Translations under genes and position numbers: made by a program
Notes under the pieces: generated by a model
What the model saw: only the letters and a program-made list of their open reading frames with translations
Told to the model about the DNA's origin: nothing
Database searches by the model: none
Shown here: positions 19,101 to 27,261 of the stretch, piece after piece
Position numbering within the stretch: position 1 is the first letter of the stretch
Layout: each line of letters starts with the position of its first letter
NCBI GenBank assembly: GCA_021776335.1
Contig: JAJFGB010000004.1
Location: forward strand, 349,221-413,220
DNA: 64,000 bases
Source: Hyphococcus sp.
GTDB taxonomy: Bacteria; Pseudomonadota; Alphaproteobacteria; Caulobacterales; Parvularculaceae
Direction of reading: 5' to 3'

Positions 19101-19467
19101 TGGAAGGATATTCAACCTTTGCGCGATCCACAGCTTCGCGGACGTCAAGCACCGCCTGATCAACATCGATGGTGGTCTGGAACTCCAAAATGACTTGCGC
19201 AGCGCCGTCATAAGCGAGCGCATCCATCTGGATCAGCCCCTCAATACTCTGCAGCTCCAATTCGGTCGGTTTCACCAATAATCGCTCACCATCCTCCGGT
19301 GAAATGCCGGGCAATGGCAACGTGACCAAGACGAACGGCGCGGGAATATCAGGCTCGGCTTCGCGGGGAATTGTTTGATAGGCTGAAAAACCAAAAATGA
19401 TCGTGACGAGAAACGCCGTCATGACGACGCGCTTACGCGCAAACGCGGCGTCAATCAGGCCCATCAT
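16141..19467 (-). CDS. RND efflux transporter permease (AcrB/CzcA superfamily)
   Basis: A 1108-residue inner-membrane protein with the two-fold RND layout: TM1 near residues 12-32, a large periplasmic loop, a TM cluster around 330-540, a second loop, and a final cluster around 870-1070. TM4 carries GMLVDGAIVIVEYADR, a proton-relay segment with one aspartate where AcrB has two. The N-terminus (DAAFARKRVVMTAFLVTIIFGFSAYQTIPREAEPDI) is typical. Such pumps use the proton gradient to export drugs, lipids or metals through a periplasmic adaptor and an outer-membrane channel. The adaptor gene overlaps upstream by ATGA; no outer-membrane channel gene is adjacent. Substrate unknown. Confidence 0.94.
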   Translation of the reverse strand: MMGLIDAAFARKRVVMTAFLVTIIFGFSAYQTIPREAEPDIPAPFVLVTLPLPGISPEDGERLLVKPTELELQSIEGLIQMDALAYDGAAQVILEFQTTIDVDQAVLDVREAVDRAKVEYPSSAEEPIVTEFNLQNEFPILTTVLFGDAPERALYQTAKTLQDRLDGISGVLEARLTGAREELLEIIVDPEVLESYGLTELEVINAITANNQLVTAGSIQLADGRFSIKAPGLVKNAADLMAIPVRANGDNIVTIGDIAGVRRTFKDRTGYALFNGQPAIGVEISKRAGANIVETIEAARAAVKDEAKFWPSSIEHEFLSDQSVAVRDNLEGLTSSILTAVLLVMIVIVAALGLRSAIMVGIAIPTTFLMGFLLLTIFGYTLNMMVMFGLILSVGMLVDGAIVIVEYADRRMGEGASRQSAYAEASKRMFWPVITSTATTLAAFVPFLFWQDLAGEFMKYLPLTLIFVLLASLVVALIYLPVIGTLFGMPSWMKKRLRVKGKTEGPKQYEVDEVDPTTLTGPVASYARFLTILVRRPLLVFCGAALLVSFCYFTFKAASPDVEFFIRTDNEQVNILVLARGNLSAEQTIDVVKEVADRVKDHTAIEHIYLQTSPGLARGNNMPAETVGQVGLDLISYSERDHSRVILEELRDLVQNVPGVVVEVRQREGGPPVGKDAQVEITSPDFDAMILAAKKVRAFADTATAEVNGREVSLYMDQEDTLPLPGIEWSMEVDRALAGLYGLSVQQAGAVLQFVTEGLLVDKYRPDDADDEIDIRARYPVENRTILGLDAVRIQTPGGSVPLSNFVQRVPKPQVDRIVRRNGKRIIEVKANGNTRIDGHEVSQDQAITEMKSWLETGALGEDVSWIMRGADEDTAAAASFFQGAMAAAMFMIAMILLLEFNSFYHAALTLTAVILSVLGVLLGIALSGQYISIIMTGTGIVALAGIVVNNNIVLIDTYQYLRRKGLAVEDAVVRTAAQRIRPVLLTTATTILGLLPMVFELNVDFGAGTITRGSTTSDWWVLLSSAVVYGLAFSTILTLVLTPVMLAAPTVLRKNTPTAIAWIIMLPWVKAFVAWAGSIIADFRGAISKSEHSPAEPDEVDYPRAAE

Positions 19468-20573
19468 TGCTCTGATCCAGAAAGCGCACCTGTTGTGGCG
19501 ACGTCGACCTTTTGTCCTGCTGAGACAAAACCCTGCCCGCGTGTGATAACGCGACTATGGCCGGTTAGTCCTTCAACCCAAATACCGGTATCGTCTTCTC
19601 CCAGCAATTTCACAGGTTCAAACTGTACGTCATTTTCGGACGACAGCGTCCGTACGCCCATCTCGCTATCGTTCAACACAAGCGCCGAGCGCAGGATGTG
19701 GTGCGCTTTTCTTTTTTTGGCAAAAACAGTAAAGTCAGCAGTGACGCCGTCCCTGAGTTTTCCATCTTCATTAGGGATTTCCAGTTCAACGTCGAATGTT
19801 CGAGTGGCGGGGTTCGCGGACGCGCCAACAAACCGAACAACCCCTTCAATCGTTTCTCCGGTTGCGAGCCTTGCAACGCCTTGATCGCCTTTTTCAATCT
19901 TGCTGACTTCGCGCTCGGATACGGCGCCGGTGACCAGAAACGGAGAAGCCTGGATAACTGTCCCGCAGGGGTCGCCGATTTGTACATAGTCTCCAAGCTC
20001 GACATTTCGATGATCGAAAATGCCGTTGAAAGGCGCAAGGACGTCCGTTTTTGAAAGTTCGATGCGTGCGCCCTCAACTTGCGCAGTCGTTTGATCGTAG
20101 GCCGCCCTGGCTGCGGCGACGGCGGTCTCCGCGCGAAAGCCTTCTTTGTTCAGCCTCACCGCAGCGTCATAATCGAGCTTTGTTTTAACCTGCGCAGCGC
20201 GCGCTTCCGCTAAGAGGGCTTGCCGCGCATTGACGCTAATTCGGCAAAGAACATCACCGCCGCTGACCATAGCGCCCATGAGGGCAGGCGTCCCGGCAAT
20301 AACGCCAGCTGTTTCGGCACGCACAACCACCTTTCTGTCGGCTTCTGTTCGGCCGCGAATGACGATTTCGGCGCTCCACTCTTCTGGCGAGACAGTGTCT
20401 GCCACAACCACAAAGAGGGCCTGCGGCGCAGGGTCAGCACTAATGCTGGGGCCGGCTGTGAACAGGCCGCGGCCCAGAAAATAGATTAAGACCAGCGCGA
20501 CGATAATGCCGGCCAGTTTGACGGATTGGGGTAGATTCATTGCAGGTTGGCTCATGGCGATTACTGTACTCAT
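19464..20573 (-). CDS. RND efflux periplasmic adaptor (membrane fusion protein)
   Basis: The 369-residue protein has an N-terminal membrane anchor (residues ~17-35), then a lipoyl/hairpin/beta-barrel adaptor arrangement: VVVRAETAGVIAG starts the first lipoyl half, an alpha-hairpin rich in Ala/Glu spans ~110-165, and VLAPFNGIFDHRNVELGDYVQIG closes the second lipoyl half. It couples the RND permease to an outer-membrane channel. The stop overlaps the permease start by 4 bp (ATGA), so the two are one operon. An alternative ATG at 20555 would remove six residues; neither start has a strong ribosome-binding site. Confidence 0.92.
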   Translation of the reverse strand: MSTVIAMSQPAMNLPQSVKLAGIIVALVLIYFLGRGLFTAGPSISADPAPQALFVVVADTVSPEEWSAEIVIRGRTEADRKVVVRAETAGVIAGTPALMGAMVSGGDVLCRISVNARQALLAEARAAQVKTKLDYDAAVRLNKEGFRAETAVAAARAAYDQTTAQVEGARIELSKTDVLAPFNGIFDHRNVELGDYVQIGDPCGTVIQASPFLVTGAVSEREVSKIEKGDQGVARLATGETIEGVVRFVGASANPATRTFDVELEIPNEDGKLRDGVTADFTVFAKKRKAHHILRSALVLNDSEMGVRTLSSENDVQFEPVKLLGEDDTGIWVEGLTGHSRVITRGQGFVSAGQKVDVATTGALSGSEQ

Positions 20574-20746
20574 GCGAGACGCTGGATATGCGCGTGAATA
20601 ATTCCTTCACAATTCAATATTGTGGGTAGTTTAGCTGAGGCCCGCAAGCGCTGAACTGCATATAGGGCTTATTTGTTAAAGATCAGGCTTCATCCCGGGA
20701 TTTCGCAAGGCGATCCCTGTGGCGGGGCGCCGCAGATTGTCAGCTG

Positions 20747-21562
20747 TCAGTAATACTGATTTGGCGTCATTGAGCTGGGCGCTTTGTTCAATACGGTGCC
20801 GATGGTGTTGGCGCCGCGCAAAATCCGCTGGGCTTCTTTAAATTCCTGAACCCGGGTCTCACCGCTTGATGTAACAAAAAGAGCACAATCGACCTTGGGC
20901 AGGAATGCGATGGAATCATCGCAGCCTAGGAGAGGAGACATATCGAAAACGACGACCCTTGACCCGTAGTCGCTGGTTGTTTTCTCAATAAGGTGATCCG
21001 CGAGATCAGACGTTAAATACTCCGCCCCCCGACGCGTTACGCGCTCATTGGCTATCAACAGGACGTTTGACAAATCAGGACGCACTGTTACCTCCTCCAA
21101 GGATCGTTTGCCCTCAAAGAAATCGAGCACTGAGGGGATTTCTTTCAATCCGAGATAGCGAGCGACGCTTGGGCGGTAGAAATCCAGATCCACAAGCGTT
21201 ACGCGTGACCCCTTTTTTGACCCGATGGCGATGGCAAGATTTATCGCGGTGACGGTTTTGCCCGCACCGGCGCCTGGCGATACAACAGCGATCGTTTTCC
21301 AGCCTTCGGATTCCATTTTCTGAAGAACCCGGGTGCGCAGTACGCGATATGCATTTAACACCGGGTCTTGCTCATTGGCGATAATCCGGTGTTTTCCGAA
21401 ATCAGCAAAATTGCAGGACACCGGATTGAAAGATGATTCAGATTGCGACGTCACGGTGGAGGCCGTGTTTAATACCGGCCGCGCAACCGGGTGTTGTCGT
21501 GGCGCCACGACATCTTCCTTTGTGTCGCGTGCGCGGGTGATGGCTTCCCTAATTCGATCCAT
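20747..21562 (-). CDS. BY-kinase-like ATPase of the exopolysaccharide/exosortase locus (CpsD/ExoP C-domain type)
   Basis: The 271-residue protein matches the cytoplasmic ATPase domain of bacterial tyrosine kinases that partner Wzz-like chain-length proteins. Walker A is SPGAGAGKT (K102), Walker A' is VDLDFYRP (~123-131), and the Walker B strand is RVVVFDMSPLLGCDD. It lies 25 bp downstream of the chain-length gene in the same orientation, the usual split PCP-2a/BY-kinase arrangement; together they would control polymer length and export. The tyrosine-rich C-terminal tail typical of BY-kinases is reduced to a terminal QYY, so autophosphorylation may be limited to those two residues. It resembles the PEP-CTERM-locus tyrosine autokinase family. 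Confidence 0.85.
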   Translation of the reverse strand: MDRIREAITRARDTKEDVVAPRQHPVARPVLNTASTVTSQSESSFNPVSCNFADFGKHRIIANEQDPVLNAYRVLRTRVLQKMESEGWKTIAVVSPGAGAGKTVTAINLAIAIGSKKGSRVTLVDLDFYRPSVARYLGLKEIPSVLDFFEGKRSLEEVTVRPDLSNVLLIANERVTRRGAEYLTSDLADHLIEKTTSDYGSRVVVFDMSPLLGCDDSIAFLPKVDCALFVTSSGETRVQEFKEAQRILRGANTIGTVLNKAPSSMTPNQYY

Positions 21563-21587
21563 TTCTAATTCCTGTACTAAACTCTCT

Positions 21588-23204
21588 TCAGACTGTTTCC
21601 GGCGTCAATTCTGAATTCCGATTTCGACGATTCCCGAAGGGTAGAACCAGTCGCGGACTGTCTTCGCTTTTGATATAAGGAATTACAGCGATTGGGTGTC
21701 CATCAATCAGCTGTGCGATATGGTTGCGGCCACGGATTGTTGAAAAAGCCAACTCTGCGAGCAACGCGGTGCCGCCGCCAGCAGCCAATGCAGCGAATAC
21801 TGCCGCAATGATCAATTTGGGGCGGTCCGGGCTTGATGGTTTGTCGGGTCGGCGCGCCGGCTCAAGAATTGAAAATTTCTCTGCCTGACGATTTTCCTCG
21901 AGGTTTTCAGCAAGCTCCGCATCCTGTTGTTTCGCCTGCAATTCCTGATATTCGCGGAGTATGTTGGCTTGGTCGCGGGTTAGTGTGGCCAACCCTCGCT
22001 CAACCTCGGGGGTTCTGGCGACACGTTCTTCCAGATTTGCAATTTCAATGGTCTTTTCTTCTATTCTCTTGTTCTGCATACGGATGCGATTGCCTACGAC
22101 CGCAATTCGCCCTTCGAGCTGAACGCCTGCGATATCAGTTGACCCTCTGCGGGTCTCTTCGGAAATTCTGTCGCTAAGCGCTACACGTGCCGCGTCTACT
22201 TCTGCCTCAGCCTGTTTCATGGAGACTGGGTCACTCGTAGCGGCGCGTTCGGCGACAGTTAATTCATCCTCTTTCGCCGTGAGGAGTTTTCTCAGGCGTT
22301 CGATTTCCTGGCTAGGCGCCATTCGGCGCTTGATTGCAGCGATCTCCTCACGCAATGCAATAACGCCAGGATAGTTATCGTGATATGTTGCGCGCTGGCG
22401 CGCTAGTTCTGTTTCCAAGCGAACGACTTCGTTGGCAAGGTTATTTTCTGTGGTAGAGCCGGAAATTAGCTGCGTTTCCAAAAAACGCTGCTCTTCTTCA
22501 AGCTGTACTATGGATGCCGTCGTTGCATTGAGGTCGCGTCGCCCACGTTCAAGCATATCCATGTGCATGTTTAGAAGCGCAGGCAGGGCATCCGCATTCT
22601 CGGATTTGTATTTGGAAATGCGGTCTTCTATGGCGCTGACGGAATCGCGCAACCGCCCAGATTCGCGAACGAAAAACTCGGTTGTGTTTGACGCGCCAGC
22701 TGTTCGTGACTTTACGTCTTCGTCAAGAAAAACCGTCATGAATCTGTTCGCAATCAGGAATGCTTTGCCGGGATCGCGATCCGTATAAGAAACGGTGAAC
22801 GCGATGGCGACGTCCTGCCCCGCGCCGCGCCGGATATTTGCCGTAATAACTCTTACATTGAGGGCGTCGCGCATAATTGCCACGCGCTCGCTTTCAGATA
22901 GCCCCATGGATTTTGGAAACAATTTGAAATCATCCGCAATTTCCAGCAATTGCTCTCTGGTTGTCACGCGCTGACGGATGGTTTGAATTCGCTCTTGTGC
23001 GTATGTGCTGACTGTCGACCGAATAAAAGACTCTGGAATTTGTTGAGACTCGATCAAAATTCTGCCATGCGCCGTATATTTTGCGGGCAGGAGCATCACC
23101 GCCAATATACCGATCGGCGCTATAACCAACACCGGAATGAGAAAATATAGAAACCGCCGACGCAATATAATCAGCGCGTCTTCTATCGAAAATTCCTCTC
23201 CCAT
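21588..23204 (-). CDS. Polysaccharide chain-length determinant (Wzz/GumC-like, exosortase-locus type)
   Basis: A 538-residue polysaccharide co-polymerase. A first membrane segment lies at residues ~17-37, a long periplasmic region with coiled-coil-like heptads covers ~180-440, and a second membrane segment lies around 470-492, preceded by the proline-rich RRPDKPSSPDRPK motif typical of Wzz. It sits in the inner membrane and, with the ATPase encoded next, sets chain length and couples polymerisation to export. A sigma-54-type promoter (23290-23305) lies about 86 bp upstream of the start. The size and context match the XrtA/PEP-CTERM chain-length family. Confidence 0.9.
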   Translation of the reverse strand: MGEEFSIEDALIILRRRFLYFLIPVLVIAPIGILAVMLLPAKYTAHGRILIESQQIPESFIRSTVSTYAQERIQTIRQRVTTREQLLEIADDFKLFPKSMGLSESERVAIMRDALNVRVITANIRRGAGQDVAIAFTVSYTDRDPGKAFLIANRFMTVFLDEDVKSRTAGASNTTEFFVRESGRLRDSVSAIEDRISKYKSENADALPALLNMHMDMLERGRRDLNATTASIVQLEEEQRFLETQLISGSTTENNLANEVVRLETELARQRATYHDNYPGVIALREEIAAIKRRMAPSQEIERLRKLLTAKEDELTVAERAATSDPVSMKQAEAEVDAARVALSDRISEETRRGSTDIAGVQLEGRIAVVGNRIRMQNKRIEEKTIEIANLEERVARTPEVERGLATLTRDQANILREYQELQAKQQDAELAENLEENRQAEKFSILEPARRPDKPSSPDRPKLIIAAVFAALAAGGGTALLAELAFSTIRGRNHIAQLIDGHPIAVIPYIKSEDSPRLVLPFGNRRNRNSELTPETV

Positions 23205-23289
23205 GTCCTGCCTTTCACGTTAACTTTTAGCCGGTTTTCCCGCACCGCCGGCGCAAATTTCACTGCCAACTGCCGATTGCGCCATTAAC

Positions 23290-23305
23290 TGCAATTCGCG
23301 AGCCG
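23290..23305 (-). promoter_or_regulatory. Predicted sigma-54 promoter upstream of the chain-length/BY-kinase operon
   Basis: On the minus strand the 16-mer reads CGGCTCGCGAATTGCA, with GG and GC separated by exactly 10 bases and a full TTGCA -12 box. It predicts a transcript start ~75 bp before the chain-length gene. The rest of the 320-bp gap (23205-23525) shows no other gene; an inverted CCGATC / GATCGG pair lies around 23350-23375. Confidence 0.65.
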
Positions 23306-23525
23306 GTTTGGACGCTAAACGGCCGCTTCAGCCTTGGCGCATCCATTGTCCGATCCGGCTGTAACTTCAATCACAGATCGGCATATATCATCTAGGCCCT
23401 ATGCGATCCGCTGAGCAAGCGTGGTTGTTGACCCTATTTGGTGTTGCGCATCGAAATTATCCACTAAATTTGCCTATATCATGGCGCGAAAAGCAGTAAA
23501 GAAGTCGCCGGAAGGGGCAGAATTT

Positions 23526-24491
23526 ATGGCCTTTGAGGCGAGCCGACATTTCGCGATAGGTATCGTGATCGTTAACTATTGTACGCCTGCCATGGTCGAG
23601 GCGTGTCTGGAGTCACTGCGCCCAATGTTGGCGGCGGTCGACGCTGGCGTCGTTGTTGTCGACAATGCATCCGGGGATGGCTCATATCAGCGCCTGTCAA
23701 AGTTCTGCGCCTCCCATCCCGACACAGGTCGACTTAAGGTTGTGGCGGCGTCCCAAAATGGTGGGTTTTCAGCCGGCAACAATATTGGCGCAAAGTCCAT
23801 TTCATCCCCCCTTATTGTCTTTTTGAACAGCGATGCGATCGCGTTGCCGGGTGCGTTGATTTCGCTTGCGGCGATCGTGCGGCGCCACCCAAATGCTGGT
23901 ATAATCACACCGCGCATCGTCTCGTCGGGCGGCGAGGATGAGGTATCGCGATTTCGCAACCATTCACTGCTGGGTGAGTTTCTCGATGGCGCTCAAACCG
24001 GCCCCATTACCAAGCTCTTTCCGCATGCTGAGACGCCCATTTTTCCAGACGATCTGACGAGCTCTCCCGATTGGGTGAGTTTTGCCGCGGTTACGATACG
24101 AAGAGAGGCGCTGGAGCGCGCCGGCCCAATGGATGAAAAGTTCTTTCTCTATTTCGAAGATTGTGACTATTGCCGCCGGATTACCGCCGCGGGTTACGAC
24201 ATAGCCTTCGCGCCGGAGGCTGTTTTTCAGCACGACGCCGGCGGGTCGACAAAGCTGAATGAAAAAACCAATAAGGGCGCCCGGCTGCCCGCCTATTACT
24301 ATCGGTCAAGATCAAGGTATTTCCGAAAATATTATGGCGTCTTTGGTCCCGCAATAGCGAATATTGCGTGGAGCGCGGGCCGGGTTGCCGCCAGAATCCG
24401 AGGGGTTTTTGGAAGGCCAGCGCCGATGGTATGCGAAAAACGCGGCCGCGATATCTGGATTGGCTGGCGCGGCCATCATCATGTCGATTGA
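23526..24491 (+). CDS. Glycosyltransferase family 2 (rhamnosyltransferase/WbbL-like)
   Basis: The 321-residue product has an N-terminal GT-A domain: IGIVIVNYCTP, VVVVDNASGDGS (nucleotide-sugar binding), NGGFSAGNNIG and the metal-binding segment FLNSDA. A later FEDCDYCRRITAAGYDIAFAPEAVFQH matches the acceptor/ED region of rhamnosyltransferases such as WbbL. The ATG at 23526 is favoured because a purine-rich GGAAGGGG stretch precedes it; in-frame starts at 23421 and 23481 lack such a site. It is divergent from the chain-length operon and likely adds one sugar to the lipid-linked repeat unit of the exopolysaccharide. Sugar specificity is unknown. Confidence 0.88.
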   Translation: MAFEASRHFAIGIVIVNYCTPAMVEACLESLRPMLAAVDAGVVVVDNASGDGSYQRLSKFCASHPDTGRLKVVAASQNGGFSAGNNIGAKSISSPLIVFLNSDAIALPGALISLAAIVRRHPNAGIITPRIVSSGGEDEVSRFRNHSLLGEFLDGAQTGPITKLFPHAETPIFPDDLTSSPDWVSFAAVTIRREALERAGPMDEKFFLYFEDCDYCRRITAAGYDIAFAPEAVFQHDAGGSTKLNEKTNKGARLPAYYYRSRSRYFRKYYGVFGPAIANIAWSAGRVAARIRGVFGRPAPMVCEKRGRDIWIGWRGHHHVD

Positions 24492-24576
24492 AAAAGCGTG
24501 CTGCGGCTTTTGCGATCCGCAGCGATCAGCGAGCACTTTCGACCTCAATACTGATTTAGCATTCCCGTTTCGTGGT

Positions 24577-26205
24577 CTAGGTGTCGTCGGGGTCAAAGGC
24601 TTCGGTCACCGCGGCGTCTTTTGCAGGAATATAGGCCGGCAGTTTAGGCTCTAATTCGTGCATGAAACCAAGCAGCCGAGCATCCGCAACTGCGATTGAT
24701 TCATTTCGAGCGATGGGTGTCATGATGCGGATCATGGCCCCGTCTGTGCGACGAATTCTGACGGCGTCAACAACGACCAGCGCCTTCATTACAAATTCAT
24801 TTGCTGTTTTTCGTCCGCGCTGATCATACCAGTAGTAAAGAAGCTGACGTGCGCCCCGGTTTTCAATAATAATCCGGTTAATGAAATGTTGGCCGCCATC
24901 AGCAGTCGTTGCTGGAATGATGTCATGGTTGGTGATTTGCCAACCTCCACCGGGTATGCACTGGCGAGGAGAGTGCCAGCTATGTCCATGACGCTGCATA
25001 TCCAGATAAGCTATATAGAGGTTAAATTTCTCAGCGCTCGGACTGATTAGGTCGGTGATTATAAAATCATCGGCGCCCAAAACTTCCACGACGGAACTGT
25101 CAACTTGCTGTAGATTATTCCGCCAGCCCACAAATTCACCCGGCAGCCCGACGAGGCGTTCGCGTGCAGGCACTTTCAAGATATTCGACGTACCAAATTG
25201 TATGAAGAGACCGGCGCCGGCCAGTAACAGGATGCACAGCGCGGCATTTCGGTTGAAAAGTTTCTGCTGCCAGGCGTCAGTTGATGGTTTTGCCTCGATC
25301 TCGGGCAGAACCAGCCTGTCGAAAACGTCTTTATGACCGGACAGGCGCGCGAGCAATGCAATAACACCAAGCAGCAACAGCATGCAAAACAGAAAAACGA
25401 CCCAGCCCTCGAGCAAATGGAGCACCCCTTCAGCTTGCGCGGCGCCATAGTTCTCAACAAGCACGCCGGTTAACGCGATCCGCAAGCTGTTCATGAGGAT
25501 TGTAATGGGCACCGTCGACAGAAATACGACTGCGCGTTGCCACAACGGGGCTCGAAAAAGGTAGGCGGCCAAAAAACCGAGGCTTAAGAATGGAAAGAGA
25601 TAACGCAGCCCGCTACAGGCATCCGCGACCTGCAGCTGATAATCCCCCATGTCGATGATATTGCCAGAAAGAAATACTGGAATACCAAAAAGCTCGATCA
25701 TCCATGCGCCGAGTTGCGAGGACCAAAACTGAAATTGTTGGGACAGGACGGTGATTGCCCAATAAGGAGGCGGGACCATAAACAGCAGAAAGGATATTGG
25801 CAGCAGGGAAATCAAAAACACATTGCGACCGCCAAGGGCTAACGCGACCGAAGCAAACAGCAAAATCATCGCGAAGTGCTGAAAGATCATCAGTGACGTG
25901 ACAGTTAGTTCTGAGAGAATGAGAATTAGGGTGGCGGCTGCTATTCCCGCAAGGCCAATCAACGCGGGCTTGCCGAGGCTTGCCGTAACCGCGGCGCGAC
26001 GGGACCAAAGCATCCATCCGGCAATCACTGGAAGAAAGTAACCGTGGCTGAGCTCTTGTTGTTCTCCCCAGCGTTTGAACAGGTTTTCAATGCCGTTGTA
26101 AAACGCAAAAACAAATACCAACGCGATCGCCGCCAACATGAAAGCTGGCGGAATTTTAAAGCCTGTTCCAGGCATCGATATTTTTTCCGTAGGACTGTTG
26201 GCCAT
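24577..26205 (-). CDS. xrtD: Exosortase fused to EpsI domain (XrtD-like)
   Basis: One polypeptide of 542 residues carries two functions. Residues ~20-290 are the polytopic exosortase core with the catalytic set C197 (DACSGLR), R242 (NSLRIAL) and H263 (EGVLHLLEGW). Residues ~320-520 are an EpsI-type (DUF3485) periplasmic domain with SPRQCIPGGGW. Exosortases cleave and process the C-terminal sorting signals of PEP-CTERM-type proteins at the inner membrane, coupled to exopolysaccharide. The fused layout and the neighbouring VPAPA-motif substrate suggest the VPLPA-CTERM-specific XrtD class; the symbol is assigned on that basis. A sigma-54-like site (26273-26288) lies 68 bp upstream. Confidence 0.88.
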   Translation of the reverse strand: MANSPTEKISMPGTGFKIPPAFMLAAIALVFVFAFYNGIENLFKRWGEQQELSHGYFLPVIAGWMLWSRRAAVTASLGKPALIGLAGIAAATLILILSELTVTSLMIFQHFAMILLFASVALALGGRNVFLISLLPISFLLFMVPPPYWAITVLSQQFQFWSSQLGAWMIELFGIPVFLSGNIIDMGDYQLQVADACSGLRYLFPFLSLGFLAAYLFRAPLWQRAVVFLSTVPITILMNSLRIALTGVLVENYGAAQAEGVLHLLEGWVVFLFCMLLLLGVIALLARLSGHKDVFDRLVLPEIEAKPSTDAWQQKLFNRNAALCILLLAGAGLFIQFGTSNILKVPARERLVGLPGEFVGWRNNLQQVDSSVVEVLGADDFIITDLISPSAEKFNLYIAYLDMQRHGHSWHSPRQCIPGGGWQITNHDIIPATTADGGQHFINRIIIENRGARQLLYYWYDQRGRKTANEFVMKALVVVDAVRIRRTDGAMIRIMTPIARNESIAVADARLLGFMHELEPKLPAYIPAKDAAVTEAFDPDDT

Positions 26206-26272
26206 TGCTGCCTGTCGTTGTCTGAGGTTGGCGGAATCTCTATATAGCTTGTTTTATTTCATTCGCTAATTG

Positions 26273-26288
26273 AGCAATATTGGCGCCG
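26273..26288 (-). promoter_or_regulatory. Predicted sigma-54 promoter of the exosortase gene
   Basis: On the minus strand the site reads CGGCGCCAATATTGCT: GG-N10-GC with a perfect TTGCT -12 box. The predicted start point is ~57 bp upstream of the exosortase ATG. It lies just after the terminator hairpin of the preceding VPLPA gene, so the exosortase appears to have its own promoter. Confidence 0.65.
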
Positions 26289-26315
26289 TATATCAATAAC
26301 AGAAGCAGATACAAC

Positions 26316-26340
26316 AACCGGCCTCATGAGGAGGCCGGTT
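26316..26340 (-). terminator. Hairpin terminator after the VPLPA-CTERM gene
   Basis: A perfect 10-bp stem AACCGGCCTC / GAGGCCGGTT with a 5-base loop. On the minus strand it is followed by a moderately T-rich TTGTTGTAT stretch. It separates the VPLPA-CTERM gene from the exosortase gene. Confidence 0.7.
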
Positions 26341-26364
26341 TATTGCTCTCGAAGCTTTTGAACG

Positions 26365-27018
26365 TTACAGCGGCCGTCTTTTTTGACGCACAGCGAAACC
26401 CAAGCCCGCGAGACCTGAAATCAACAGCGGCAGTGCGGCTGGAGCAGGTACATCCGAGACATTTTCAACATAAAATTCGGTATCCGCAAACTCAAAGCCG
26501 ATGCCATGCACATTGGCGAAAAATCCCACTGCCGCCATGCCGATAACGTCAGAAAAACTTGCTGTGCCTGTCGTTATAAGGCCGCCGATCGCGTCAAAAA
26601 CACCCCAGGTCACAAGGGCAACATCGTTGTTGTCCAACAAATTGTGCCGACCATCGCGAAATGACAGCTGAAACACATTGAAAGGGCCATCATCGAATAA
26701 GACAATGATGTGCTCATTGACGTCGAAATCACCATCAACGCTGTCATCGCCCGAGTCGACACAATCGCCTGTGTTGCTCAAGGCCCTGCAGACCCCAAGG
26801 CCAGCCGGTTTTCCGCCGCTAACGTCATCGAAATATGGATTGAAATTCGACTTGAAGGTCAGATTCGCGCCGGCGATATTGAGTGACGTACCACTGGTCA
26901 CCCCTCCTTCATTGCCATCCGCATAGGCGGCAAAGTCGATAATGGTGGAAGCGTGCGCCGCCATGGAAAGCGTGCCGGCGGCCAGCGACGCGGCCGCAAA
27001 AGTGAGTAGTTTTTTCAT
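26365..27018 (-). CDS. VPLPA-CTERM sorting-signal protein (exosortase substrate)
   Basis: The 217-residue protein has an N-terminal signal peptide (MKKLLTFAAASLAAGTLSMAAHA) and a C-terminal tripartite sorting signal: VPAPA at ~190-194, a hydrophobic helix LPLLISGLAGLGF, and a basic tail RQKRRPL. This matches the VPLPA-CTERM variant of the PEP-CTERM signal. The mature part is beta-rich and acidic with two cysteines (VCRALSNTGDCVD). It would be exported by Sec, cleaved by the adjacent exosortase and delivered to the surface or matrix. The core function is unknown. A sigma-54-like site lies about 85 bp upstream of the start. Confidence 0.88.
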   Translation of the reverse strand: MKKLLTFAAASLAAGTLSMAAHASTIIDFAAYADGNEGGVTSGTSLNIAGANLTFKSNFNPYFDDVSGGKPAGLGVCRALSNTGDCVDSGDDSVDGDFDVNEHIIVLFDDGPFNVFQLSFRDGRHNLLDNNDVALVTWGVFDAIGGLITTGTASFSDVIGMAAVGFFANVHGIGFEFADTEFYVENVSDVPAPAALPLLISGLAGLGFAVRQKRRPL

Positions 27019-27103
27019 TGAATATAGCCCCGGAATGAAAACTCATATTTTATTGGCGCCGGAGGCGAACAATTGGTGTGCTCGCTGCGGCGTAAATCCC
27101 ATA

Positions 27104-27119
27104 TGCATTTTTGAAGCCA
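27104..27119 (-). promoter_or_regulatory. Predicted sigma-54 promoter of the VPLPA-CTERM gene
   Basis: On the minus strand the site reads TGGCTTCAAAAATGCA, with TGGC at -24, 10 bases between GG and GC, and TGCA at -12. The predicted transcript start is ~76 bp before the VPLPA-CTERM ATG. Confidence 0.6.
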
Positions 27120-27133
27120 GCCGGTAATGGATT

Positions 27134-27153
27134 ATTCATTATTAACAATGAAT
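27134..27153. promoter_or_regulatory. Palindrome between divergent sigma-54 promoters, candidate activator site
   Basis: Arms ATTCATT and AATGAAT flank a 6-base centre (ATTAAC), giving a 20-bp near palindrome. It sits 15 bp behind the minus-strand sigma-54 site and 109 bp before the plus-strand one, where an enhancer-binding protein could serve both. No matching activator gene is in this window. Confidence 0.35.
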
Positions 27154-27261
27154 TAGGGCAGGTATGGTTAATGGTCACGGTGTTCCGCAGGGGCCAGCTT
27201 GCCGCGCATACAGCTGGTTTTTCCGGCCGCCACGAGTTTGTATGCAAAAACACCGTTAATC

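Noticed and set aside
23333..23348. Possible plus-strand sigma-54 site (TGGCGCATCCATTGTC) before the glycosyltransferase at 23526
   Set aside because: The -12 half has GT where GC is nearly invariant, so it was not called as a promoter.
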